Positions 1-5,892 of a stretch of DNA of 7,896 nt are shown here, piece after piece. Under the pieces are notes generated by a model that saw nothing but the letters and a program-made list of their open reading frames with translations, was not told the DNA's origin and did no database searches. Numbering within the stretch: position 1 is the stretch's first letter; each line of letters begins with the position of its first letter. The DNA is taken from the NCBI GenBank assembly GCA_003563865.1, contig PWTP01000066.1, positions 1 through 7,896 on the forward strand. Reading direction: 5' to 3'. The position numbers and the translations under genes are program-made. This DNA comes from Dehalococcoidia bacterium (GTDB taxonomy: Bacteria > Chloroflexota > Dehalococcoidia > Dehalococcoidales > CSSed11-197).

Positions 1-31
1 AGCAAGCACTCTACCGCTGAGTTACACCCGC
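1..31 (-). tRNA. tRNA gene, 5' part only, probably tRNA-Gly
   Basis: Read on the minus strand, the first 31 bases of a tRNA are visible and fold as expected: acceptor 5' strand GCGGGTG (31-25), TA at tRNA positions 8-9, D-stem ACTC/GAGT (22-19 and 11-8) around the loop AGCGGTA, then the start of the anticodon stem CTTGC. The gene runs off the left edge, so the anticodon is not in view. The acceptor and D-arm sequence resembles bacterial glycine tRNAs, which is the reason for the amino-acid guess. It lies downstream of panC on the same strand but has its own promoter, so it is probably a separate transcription unit. Confidence 0.85.
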
Positions 32-44
32 CAAAATCGTAGCC

Positions 45-73
45 ATTTTAGCTTAAAAAGCAATAGCTGTAAA
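45..73 (-). promoter_or_regulatory. Promoter for the tRNA gene
   Basis: On the minus strand there is a -35 box TTTACA (73-68), a spacer of exactly 17 bases, and a -10 box TAAAAT (50-45). Initiation about 7 bases past the -10 box would fall near position 38, leaving a leader of only about 7 bases before the mature tRNA end at 31. This close fit of box quality, spacing and distance supports a housekeeping sigma-factor promoter. Confidence 0.7.
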
Positions 74-140
74 GCGAATTTTGCCTTTGAGGGTTTCATT
101 GTTTTGATTAGAGCCGGGTTTAAAAATACCAATTCTTTGT

Positions 141-167
141 GAAAGAAAAACAAGTGAAGCCCAGTTG
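141..167 (-). terminator. Possible weak terminator of the pan operon
   Basis: About 35 bases after the panC stop, the minus strand shows CAACTG, a five-base loop GGCTT, and CACTTG (167-151), which pair with one C-C mismatch. A T-rich run GTTTTTCTTTC follows. The stem is short and poor in G+C, so this is only a weak candidate. No better terminator was seen between panC and the tRNA promoter, so read-through into the tRNA is possible. Confidence 0.3.
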
Positions 168-202
168 GAACAACCTTTTTATCCTGTTTGAATGTAAAAG
201 AG

Positions 203-1033
203 TTACAAAATAATGTTGTCAATCAGTCTGGTTTTACCAATCCAGACAGCCAGCGAAACCAGTGCCTGCCCGTTAACAATATCGAGCTCCTCCAGGTTTT
301 CGGGCAAAGCAATGCTGATATCGTCAATTGTTACCAGGGGCTCAGACCGGATAAGCTCAGTCATAGCCTGTTTTATTTTTACCGGGCTTCTTTCGCCGTT
401 TTGGTACAGCTTGCTTGCCAGTCGGAGTGATTTATATATTATTGTTGCAGCCTCATTTTCTTCTTTAGACAGGTAATAATTACGGCTGCTCAAAGCCAGG
501 CCATCAGGTTGACGTATAGTTGGCATCACAATTACGTTAACCGGAACATTTAAATCCCTTACCAGATGTTTGATAACTATTGCCTGCTGGGCATCTTTTT
601 GTCCAAAATATACTACATCCGGCCGGGTAATATTTAACAGTTTCAGCACTATTGTAGCAACACCTTTAAAATGCCCCGGGCGGGAAGCCCCCTCCAGTTT
701 TTCAGTCAAGCCGGCAACTTCTATCCAGGTTGAGTAATCTTCAGGGTACATCTCTTCAGATGACGGGGTAAAGACGATATCTACCCCTTCTTTCCGGAGT
801 ATTTCTAAGTCATGTTTGATATCTTTGGGGTAAGTCTGAAAATCCTCAGACGGTCCGAATTGCGCGGGGTTAACAAAGATGCTCACTATTACCGTTTGGT
901 TGTGTTTTCGGGCTTCTCTTACCAGAGAAAGATGCCCCTCATGTAAAAACCCCATGGTTGGCACAAAGCCGGTTGGCCCTTTGAGCTTCCTTCTCAAGTT
1001 ATTCAGTTCTTCAATGCCTGTTACAGCAATCAT
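203..1033 (-). CDS. panC: Pantothenate synthetase (pantoate--beta-alanine ligase)
   Basis: PanC condenses pantoate and beta-alanine with ATP, through a pantoyl-adenylate, to give pantothenate in the cytoplasm; it is the last step of the pathway. The 276-residue protein has the usual family length and shows the nucleotidyltransferase HIGH-type motif HEGH (31-34) after PTMG, the FVNPAQFGP block (53-61), RPGHF (118-122), GQKDAQQ (144-150), and the PDGLALSSRN block (176-185) that corresponds to the KMSKS region. The start is shared with the panB stop in an ATGA overlap (1030-1033). There is no convincing ribosome binding site before it, so translation probably depends on ribosomes finishing panB. 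It is the last gene of the pan operon. Identity is secure; the dependence on coupling is inferred. Confidence 0.97.
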   Translation of the reverse strand: MIAVTGIEELNNLRRKLKGPTGFVPTMGFLHEGHLSLVREARKHNQTVIVSIFVNPAQFGPSEDFQTYPKDIKHDLEILRKEGVDIVFTPSSEEMYPEDYSTWIEVAGLTEKLEGASRPGHFKGVATIVLKLLNITRPDVVYFGQKDAQQAIVIKHLVRDLNVPVNVIVMPTIRQPDGLALSSRNYYLSKEENEAATIIYKSLRLASKLYQNGERSPVKIKQAMTELIRSEPLVTIDDISIALPENLEELDIVNGQALVSLAVWIGKTRLIDNIIL

Positions 1034-1869
1034 TGGATATCTTTTACAAACTGGTTAAAGATTTCTTCATCCATGCCAAATTCCTGCTCATGCCCGGGAA
1101 AAACCCCGCTGGCAACATCATCACGGTATTGTGAAACCGCCTGAGAGGTTATTTCAGATATATTTACATAACGTTTGGCGTGTCTGGGCACAAAATCAGA
1201 AAAAGAACCCAGCAGATCATTAATAACCTGCACCTGGCCGTCGCAACCGGTGCCGGCACCGATGCCTATAGTGGGAATGGTAAGCCGCCGGCTGATAAAG
1301 CCGGCCAGAGGAGCGGGCACTGTTTCAAGCACCACTGCAAATGCTCCGGCTTGTTCAACTGCCATTGCATCATTAAATAGCCGGGTTGCGGCTTCTCTGG
1401 TTTTGCCTTGAATTTTATATCCACCCAGCTGGTTGACATATTGCGGAGTAAGCCCGATATGCCCCATAACCGGTATGCCGGCACCGACAATACGCTCAAT
1501 GGTAGATGCAATGTTAACGCCCCCTTCGAGCTTAACCGCCTGGGCCCCGGCTTCCTGAATGAAGCGGGCAGCATTGCGTAGGTCTTCGTCCTGGCAAACC
1601 TGATAACTCATAAAAGGCATGTCGCCAACAACAAGGGCTTTGCCCGAACCCCTCACAACCGCCCGGGTGTGGTGCAGCATTTCTTCCATGGTAACCGGAA
1701 TGGTAGATTCATAACCCAGCATCACCATGCCGAGGCTGTCACCTACCAGGATAAGCGGTATGTTTGCTTCATCTACTATGCGTGCGGTTGAATAATCGTA
1801 AGCAGTCAGCATTACGACTTTTTGACCTTTGGGCTTCATCTCTTTAATGGTGTTAATATTAATTCGCAT
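1030..1869 (-). CDS. panB: Ketopantoate hydroxymethyltransferase
   Basis: PanB transfers a hydroxymethyl group from 5,10-methylenetetrahydrofolate to 2-oxoisovalerate to give ketopantoate, the committed step towards pantothenate. The 279-residue TIM-barrel enzyme carries all the expected residues. The Mg2+ ligands are Asp44 (in VGDSLG) and Asp83 (in GDMPF), with the third in KLEGG (Glu115). GHIGLTPQ (136-143) follows, then the catalytic Glu182 in LETVP and the GIGAG-CDGQ block (202-212). The start at 1869 fits the family N-terminus ([12 protein letters not shown] begins at residue 14) and has AGGA 8 bases upstream. It overlaps the end of panD by 11 bases and the start of panC by 4, which places it firmly in the operon. 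No missing residue or disruption is seen. Confidence 0.97.
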   Translation of the reverse strand: MRININTIKEMKPKGQKVVMLTAYDYSTARIVDEANIPLILVGDSLGMVMLGYESTIPVTMEEMLHHTRAVVRGSGKALVVGDMPFMSYQVCQDEDLRNAARFIQEAGAQAVKLEGGVNIASTIERIVGAGIPVMGHIGLTPQYVNQLGGYKIQGKTREAATRLFNDAMAVEQAGAFAVVLETVPAPLAGFISRRLTIPTIGIGAGTGCDGQVQVINDLLGSFSDFVPRHAKRYVNISEITSQAVSQYRDDVASGVFPGHEQEFGMDEEIFNQFVKDIQ

Positions 1870-2263
1870 GGGTTTTGTCCTGCCACCTCATTACATTGTC
1901 AACGGTATTGTTTGTGTGGGTGATCCGGTTAAATTCGTTGACATAAACAAGTTGAGGCATGAACCTGGCTGTTTCTTCTTCATCAACCGAGCAGTAAGCT
2001 ACGATAATAACTATGTCACCTTTTTTTGCCAATCTGGCCGCTGCCCCGTTTAATGCAATCTCGCCACTGTCTTGCGGGCCTTCAATAACGTAAGTGGTAA
2101 ACCGCGCTCCATTGTTGATGTTTAGCACCTCAACCTGCTCGTAAAGCAGCAGGTTGGCCTCTTCCATTAGTTTTTTGTCAATGCATATACTGCCTTCATA
2201 GTCCAGGTTGACACCGCTGACCCGTGCCCGGTGTATTTTACTTTTAAGCATTATTCTTTTCAT
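1859..2263 (-). CDS. panD: Aspartate 1-decarboxylase proenzyme
   Basis: PanD decarboxylates L-aspartate to beta-alanine, the second substrate of PanC. It is a pyruvoyl enzyme made as a proenzyme that cleaves itself between Gly and Ser. Taking the ATG at 2263 gives 134 residues in which the known residues fall at the numbers of the E. coli enzyme: Lys9, His11, Tyr22, the cleavage site Gly24-Ser25 (YEGSI), Arg54, Tyr58 and Asn72 (NGAAAR). An in-frame ATG at 2284 would add seven residues, but AAGGAG stands 7 bases before 2263, so 2263 is the better start. The gene begins inside the last 20 bases of panG and overlaps panB by 11 bases. The C-terminal tail (about residues 100-134) is more variable, as is usual for the family. 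Confidence 0.96.
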   Translation of the reverse strand: MKRIMLKSKIHRARVSGVNLDYEGSICIDKKLMEEANLLLYEQVEVLNINNGARFTTYVIEGPQDSGEIALNGAAARLAKKGDIVIIVAYCSVDEEETARFMPQLVYVNEFNRITHTNNTVDNVMRWQDKTHAN

Positions 2264-3149
2264 TGGCTCGCTCCTTGTCGGCAAATAATCCGGTTATTTC
2301 TTTGGCCTGAACAGGTGTTATGCTGCCTTTTTCAAGTGCAACTTCTAAAGCATTGAGTCCTAGCAGGCGGTATGTTTCCAGTGTTAAGGAGTTAACTTCC
2401 GCCAACTCCTTAATGTGTTTGGAGATGGTCGGCGTATCACCCCGGCTCACCGGCCCGGTCAAGCTGCCGGGCAAGCCCTGATTTTGTAGGTTACTGACCG
2501 TGCCTTCTAACAACGGTAAAAGAGCATTCAGGGCTTCATTACGGCTGTATCCGAATGTTTGCCACAGGCTGCTGGCAATGTTTGCCAGGGTTACGGTGTA
2601 GTTAGAAATAAACACAGCAGATGCATGGTAAAGCACCCTTGCATTACCGCTTATTTCAACCGGTTTTGCCCGCAGGCTGATGGCCAGATCTTTCAAAGTT
2701 TGGAGCAGGGGTTCACCGGCTTCGATAGTAATGGTAGAACCGGCAAAAATATCCGGTGCAGGGTTGATGCTTGCTATGGTCTGGAGTGGATGAAAAACCC
2801 CTGTAAGGGCCCGGTTGCCGGCTGCCGGCTCAAGGACATCTGCAGAATCAGCACCACTGGTATGCACCACCATCTGGCCGGGTTTCCAGTTAACTTCCCG
2901 GGCAACAACACCAATTGCCTGGTCGGTGGTAGTTATAAATACCAGGTCACAAGTATCAGCCACTTCCTGGGGAGTACTACAGGCTTTGCAGCCGGGAATT
3001 GCTGCTGCCAGAGAACCGGCAGATTCCGTGCTCCGGCTGGAAACAGCTTTTACCAGGCAGCCTGCCCGGCTAAAAGCCCGGCTGAGACCATGGGCTATCT
3101 TACCGGCACCGATAAAACCTAATTCAAGTGTTTTTTGGTTACTAGTCAT
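2244..3149 (-). CDS. panG: Rossmann-like/DUF2520 protein, probable ketopantoate reductase PanG
   Basis: A 301-residue NAD(P)-dependent dehydrogenase-like protein of the Rossmann-like plus DUF2520 family. PanG of Francisella, a member of this family, was shown to reduce ketopantoate to pantoate in organisms lacking PanE. Visible features are the dinucleotide-binding loop IGAGKIA (13-19), SSRS (37-40) at the end of the second strand where NADPH-specific enzymes bind the 2'-phosphate, HTSGA (96-100), FHPLQT (119-124), and a helical C-terminal half with GPVSRGD (232-238). The start at 3149 has GGAGAAGG 7 bases upstream. As first gene of an operon with panD, panB and panC, it supplies the only reductase the pathway still needs. 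Family membership is clear; the exact substrate rests on context and the characterised homologue, since other DUF2520 proteins are uncharacterised. Confidence 0.88.
   Translation of the reverse strand: MTSNQKTLELGFIGAGKIAHGLSRAFSRAGCLVKAVSSRSTESAGSLAAAIPGCKACSTPQEVADTCDLVFITTTDQAIGVVAREVNWKPGQMVVHTSGADSADVLEPAAGNRALTGVFHPLQTIASINPAPDIFAGSTITIEAGEPLLQTLKDLAISLRAKPVEISGNARVLYHASAVFISNYTVTLANIASSLWQTFGYSRNEALNALLPLLEGTVSNLQNQGLPGSLTGPVSRGDTPTISKHIKELAEVNSLTLETYRLLGLNALEVALEKGSITPVQAKEITGLFADKERANEKNNA
2271..2276 (-). promoter_or_regulatory. Ribosome binding site that sets the panD start
   Basis: AAGGAG on the minus strand (2276-2271) lies 7 bases before the ATG at 2263 and downstream of the alternative ATG at 2284, so it can serve only the shorter start. 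It sits inside the panG coding sequence. Confidence 0.75.
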
Positions 3150-3183
3150 AAAAAAACCTTCTCCGGATTATTGATGGAGAAGG
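3150..3183 (-). terminator. Terminator-like hairpin that also masks the panG ribosome binding site
   Basis: On the minus strand, CCTTCTCC (3183-3176) pairs perfectly over 8 bp with GGAGAAGG (3164-3157) across an 11-base loop, followed by seven T (3156-3150) and immediately by the panG ATG. The 3' arm is itself the only ribosome binding site for panG, 7 bases from the start. The hairpin could therefore stop transcription, block translation, or do both. The perfect stem plus T run is strong evidence for a designed control element and not a chance repeat. Confidence 0.75.
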
Positions 3184-3300
3184 CAGGCTAAAATATCTGT
3201 GCCGTTGCCGTCTCGGTCTCACCGGATCCAAGCGGTTTTTGTAGATTGGAACTACCGTCTTCTGAAGGGCTCATCGCCAAATAACCGGTCGCTGGCCCGT
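3150..3300 (-). ncRNA. Structured leader RNA of the pan operon, candidate riboswitch/attenuator
   Basis: Roughly 150 bases separate the expected transcription start (near 3300) from the panG ATG, and no gene fits there. Visible pairings include GGGC (3298-3295) with GCCC (3270-3267), GTAG (3254-3251) with CTAC further on and CGG (3257-3255) with CCG beyond a five-A bulge, CGGT with ACCG across GAG (about 3223-3214), and a final terminator-like hairpin (3183-3157). GAGACGG (3214-3208) could pair 6 of 7 bases with CCTTCTC (3183-3177) and so open the terminator. The position before pantothenate genes suggests control by a pathway metabolite. I do not recognise a T-box, FMN, TPP, SAM or cobalamin core here; the published 'pan' RNA motif is possible but unproven. 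Confidence 0.6.
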
Positions 3301-3306
3301 GTGAAC

Positions 3307-3336
3307 ATTTTAGAGGCTTTGTGCGAATGATGTCAA
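3307..3336 (-). promoter_or_regulatory. Promoter of the pan operon
   Basis: The minus strand has a perfect -35 box TTGACA (3336-3331), an 18-base spacer and a -10 box TAAAAT (3312-3307). The 20 bases just upstream of the -35 are almost pure A/T, as in an UP element. Initiation would be near 3300. The promoter lies just after the end of surE, so the pan genes need not depend on surE transcription. Confidence 0.75.
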
Positions 3337-3369
3337 GAAAAAATAAAAATTAATTACCGAGGCGGACTG

Positions 3370-4149
3370 TTAACGGTTTTTAAGCTGGTCAAAAACTTCT
3401 GAACAAAGCCTTTCACCAAATTCACCATCCGGCCGGTGAAAGAGAAAAGAATGTAAAGGTGTAATTGAAATATAACCGTTTTCAACCGCCCAGATATCAG
3501 TTCCGGCAGCTGCATCTCCACTCAATTGCTGGCGTACCAGCCAGTAATATTCGCGCCTGCCATCATAACCTTCGGTTACTGTATCGATATGGGTTTTATG
3601 AGCCAGGCTGGTAGCTTTGATGCCCTTGATTTCACTTAAAGGGAGGTTAGGTAAATTAATGTTGAAAAAACCGTTACTGCCCAGAGCCCCGGCTTTGATT
3701 TTACTGGCCACGATTGCAGTCAGCCTGGCTGCATTTTCAAATATAGAAATTGATGATTCTGGCGACACAGAAACAGCCACAGCCGGCAACCCTCTCAAAT
3801 AACCCTGCATGGCAGCGCCAACAGTGCCTGAAATCAATACATCATCACCCAGATTCAGCCCCTGGTTTATGCCGGAAATAACCATACCGGCATCAGTAGC
3901 CAGTTTACCCAGCGCCAGAATGACACTGTCAGAAGGCGACCCTTCAACCGTATAGGTTTTAATGTTATTGCTAAACCAGTTTATCTCTCTGACCCTTAAA
4001 GGAACGCGAAGGGTTACCATGGTACCGGTAGCGCTTTGCTCCCGGTCGGGGGCAACGATGACCACGGTTCCTTCATCTCTGAGGGCTTTTGCCAGAGACC
4101 ATAACCCTTCGGTAAAGATGCCGTCATCATTACTAACCAGAATTTTCAT
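3370..4149 (-). CDS. surE: 5'-nucleotidase SurE
   Basis: SurE is a metal-dependent cytoplasmic phosphatase acting on nucleoside 5'- and 3'-monophosphates, and in some species on short polyphosphate. From the ATG at 4149 the protein has 259 residues and the metal ligands fall at the numbers known for Thermotoga SurE: Asp8 and Asp9 (SNDDG), Ser39 and Asn95 (SGINQG). The SGTVGAA block (107-113) follows. An in-frame ATG at 4167 would add six residues (MVNSSV). A weak GAGG lies 13 bases before that ATG and nothing good precedes 4149, so the start is not certain; 4149 is chosen on family numbering. The gene is divergent from queA and is followed, on the same strand, by the pan promoter about 35 bases past its stop. 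No clear terminator separates them. Confidence 0.95.
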   Translation of the reverse strand: MKILVSNDDGIFTEGLWSLAKALRDEGTVVIVAPDREQSATGTMVTLRVPLRVREINWFSNNIKTYTVEGSPSDSVILALGKLATDAGMVISGINQGLNLGDDVLISGTVGAAMQGYLRGLPAVAVSVSPESSISIFENAARLTAIVASKIKAGALGSNGFFNINLPNLPLSEIKGIKATSLAHKTHIDTVTEGYDGRREYYWLVRQQLSGDAAAGTDIWAVENGYISITPLHSFLFHRPDGEFGERLCSEVFDQLKNR

Positions 4150-4215
4150 TACTGATGAGTTTACCATTTTAATGTGACAGCCTCAAAACCTGCCGGCAAA
4201 AGTTATCAAGCAATA

Positions 4216-4242
4216 TTGGCCACTCAAGTTTACCTGTATTAT
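4216..4242 (+). promoter_or_regulatory. Possible queA promoter
   Basis: The plus strand has TTGGCC (4216-4221) and TATTAT (4237-4242) with a 15-base spacer, shorter than ideal. Initiation near 4249 would leave a leader of about 18 bases. Support is limited to the boxes and their position before queA. Confidence 0.35.
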
Positions 4243-4266
4243 AGCTACATGATATGCTAAACAAAA
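4238..4266 (-). promoter_or_regulatory. Probable surE promoter (-10 element)
   Basis: A consensus TATAAT lies on the minus strand at 4243-4238. A -35 match is poor: TTTTGT at 17 bases or TTGTTT at 15. Initiation would be near 4231, giving surE a leader of about 65-80 bases. It overlaps the candidate queA -10 on the other strand. Confidence 0.45.
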
Positions 4267-5268
4267 ATGCAAACAAGCGATTTTGATTATTACCTGCCAC
4301 CGGAGTTGATAGCTCAAGAACCGGTTGAACCCAGGGACAGCTCGAAGCTGATGCTAGTGGAACGCCGGGAAAAAGCAATCTCCCACCATAAGTTTTACGA
4401 CCTGATAAATATTTTAAAAAAGGGCGACGTGCTGGTTTTCAACGACAGCCGGGTTATCCCTGCCAGGATTCATGGTGCACGTTCAGGCACCGGTGGCAGG
4501 GTAGAGGTGTTGTTGCTTAAACGGGAGAGTAAAAACATCTGGGAAGCCATGGTAAAACCGGCAAAGAGGTTAAAGCCGGGGTCAAAGATTGATATCGGCA
4601 ACCACCGGTTAACCGGCGAGATTATCCAGGACAGGAATGATGGAATCAAGCTAATTTGCTTTTCCGGCGAGGCGGCACTCGATGATGTTGGAGAAATTCC
4701 CTTACCACCCTATATTCACCGGCCTCTGACAGATTCTGAGCGGTACCAGACTATCTACTCTTCTGCCAGAGGAAGTGTAGCAGCTCCTACTTCTGGCCTG
4801 CATTTTACAAAAAGGCTGCTCGAACAAATCCGGCAAATGGGGGTAGAGACTTTGTTTGTAACCATGCATATCGGCCTTGATACTTTTCGCCCGGTTCAGA
4901 CCGAGGACCCCCGGGAACACCTTATACATACCGAATATGGAGTTGCCCGCAAAGAAGTAACCCGGCGTTTAAAAATTGCTAAAGCAGAAGGCCGAAGGAT
5001 TATTGCAGTGGGTACCAGTACGGCAAGGCTGCTTGAGCATGCTGCCGGGGCAGAAGGTTTTAATGGCTGGGTCGGGCTTTACATATTACCCGGTTATAAA
5101 TTCAAAGTGCTTGATGGGCTTATCACCAATTTTCACCTGCCCCGCTCGACCCTTCTTATGCTGGTAAGCGCTTTTGCCGGCCGGGACTTTATCCTGGCTG
5201 CATACCAAGAGGCCATTAATCAGCATTACCGGTTTTACAGTTTTGGTGATGCTAACATTATTATTTAA
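4267..5268 (+). CDS. queA: S-adenosylmethionine:tRNA ribosyltransferase-isomerase
   Basis: QueA moves the ribosyl part of S-adenosylmethionine onto 7-aminomethyl-7-deazaguanine in tRNA to form epoxyqueuosine, the penultimate step of queuosine modification at the wobble base of GUN anticodons. The 333-residue protein is of near-normal length and shows the family blocks: DFDYYLPPELIAQEP at the N-terminus (5-19), NDSRVIPAR (59-67), GEIPLPPYIHR, AAPTSGLHFT (172-181), HIGLDTFRPV, HTEYG, and the C-terminal ITNFHLPRSTLLMLVSAFAG. The start is forced: an in-frame stop (TAA, 4258-4260) lies 6 bases before the ATG. No ribosome binding site precedes it, which is odd beside the strong sites of several neighbours. 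Its usual partner tgt is not in the window. It is the only plus-strand gene here. Confidence 0.97.
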   Translation: MQTSDFDYYLPPELIAQEPVEPRDSSKLMLVERREKAISHHKFYDLINILKKGDVLVFNDSRVIPARIHGARSGTGGRVEVLLLKRESKNIWEAMVKPAKRLKPGSKIDIGNHRLTGEIIQDRNDGIKLICFSGEAALDDVGEIPLPPYIHRPLTDSERYQTIYSSARGSVAAPTSGLHFTKRLLEQIRQMGVETLFVTMHIGLDTFRPVQTEDPREHLIHTEYGVARKEVTRRLKIAKAEGRRIIAVGTSTARLLEHAAGAEGFNGWVGLYILPGYKFKVLDGLITNFHLPRSTLLMLVSAFAGRDFILAAYQEAINQHYRFYSFGDANIII

Positions 5269-5792
5269 AAAACGTAAATCACCAGCAGAGCTACTATCAA
5301 TATAATAATTATTAAAGCAATTCCAGCCAGAACAATTATTTTTAACCTGCGTTCCTGCCTTTTCCACTCATCGCTCATTTCGGCCTGGGCTTCAAGCGCC
5401 TGAATTTCTTCCGGGGATAAATCGGCATATTCAGCCCATTGTCCGTACAGGCGCCGCATTTTTCGTTGCGGGCCAAAAGCATAGGTGAAAAATTTGGTGA
5501 TTTTATCAACGCTTTTTTGAAAGAAAGAAGGTCCGGTGTAGTGCTCTTCATAGTCTTCCGAGGGGGCATGATATTCAGCATGGCTTTTCTTTTTGGTTTT
5601 AACTGCCAGTTTCTTGCCGCAATCCGGGCAAAAGCGGGCTCCCGGTATCAGTTCCTGTCCGCAAAACGGGCAATAGGAGAGATTAACCGGTGGAGGTGCA
5701 GCTTTGAGGTTCTGGCCGCAAAAGGGGCAAAAAGTTACATCGGAGTCAAACATAGAGCGGTCAACATATTCACCACATTTAGGACACTCCAT
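5265..5792 (-). CDS. Double zinc-ribbon protein with C-terminal membrane anchor
   Basis: A 175-residue protein of unknown function. The N-terminal part has four CPxC knuckles, CPKC (3-6), CPFC (22-25), CPFC (41-44) and CPDC (55-58), which would form two zinc ribbons of four cysteines each. A basic then acidic linker follows (about 60-110), then a charged, probably helical stretch (about 110-148). The end is a very hydrophobic segment (152-174, rich in I, L and V) finishing one residue from the C-terminus. With no signal peptide, this predicts a tail-anchored protein with the ribbons in the cytoplasm. The start has GGAGG 8 bases upstream. It follows nrdG by 100 bases on the same strand and overlaps the end of queA by 4 bases head-on. 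Such ribbons often bind protein or nucleic acid, but no partner can be named from the sequence. Confidence 0.88.
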   Translation of the reverse strand: MECPKCGEYVDRSMFDSDVTFCPFCGQNLKAAPPPVNLSYCPFCGQELIPGARFCPDCGKKLAVKTKKKSHAEYHAPSEDYEEHYTGPSFFQKSVDKITKFFTYAFGPQRKMRRLYGQWAEYADLSPEEIQALEAQAEMSDEWKRQERRLKIIVLAGIALIIIILIVALLVIYVF

Positions 5793-5834
5793 TTATCAGC
5801 CCTCCAACAAGCCTGACTTGTATAATCGAGCTAC

Positions 5835-5840
5835 ATTTTA
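5835..5840 (-). promoter_or_regulatory. Possible -10 element for the zinc-ribbon gene
   Basis: TAAAAT on the minus strand (5840-5835) lies 42 bases before the zinc-ribbon start, in the 100-base gap after nrdG. No convincing -35 box is seen 16-18 bases upstream (TTCAAT at 17), so transcription from nrdDG is an equally good explanation. Confidence 0.3.
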
Positions 5841-5892
5841 GCACGCCAAACGCTTTAATTGAAGCTTTTATTAATTTGCTGCCTTTACCCGG

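Noticed and set aside
2261..2284. Longer panD starting at 2284
   Set aside because: The only good ribosome site (AAGGAG, 2276-2271) lies after that ATG, and the shorter form places Gly24-Ser25, Arg54 and Tyr58 at standard numbers.
2559..3122. A 187-codon plus-strand open frame opposite panG
   Set aside because: It lies wholly antisense to a well-conserved gene, has low-complexity mixed composition with no recognisable domain, and no upstream promoter or ribosome site.
3150..3300. T-box leader upstream of panG
   Set aside because: The conserved antiterminator sequence (GGTGG followed by ACCGCG) is absent, and pantothenate genes are not usual T-box targets.
3337..3370. Intrinsic terminator after surE
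   Set aside because: There is a T-rich run, but the only stem before it is CCG/CGG of three base pairs. The A/T run is better explained as upstream sequence of the pan promoter.
5821..5826. Perfect TATAAT on the plus strand
   Set aside because: It points into the antisense of nrdG with no plus-strand gene downstream and no -35 box at proper spacing.
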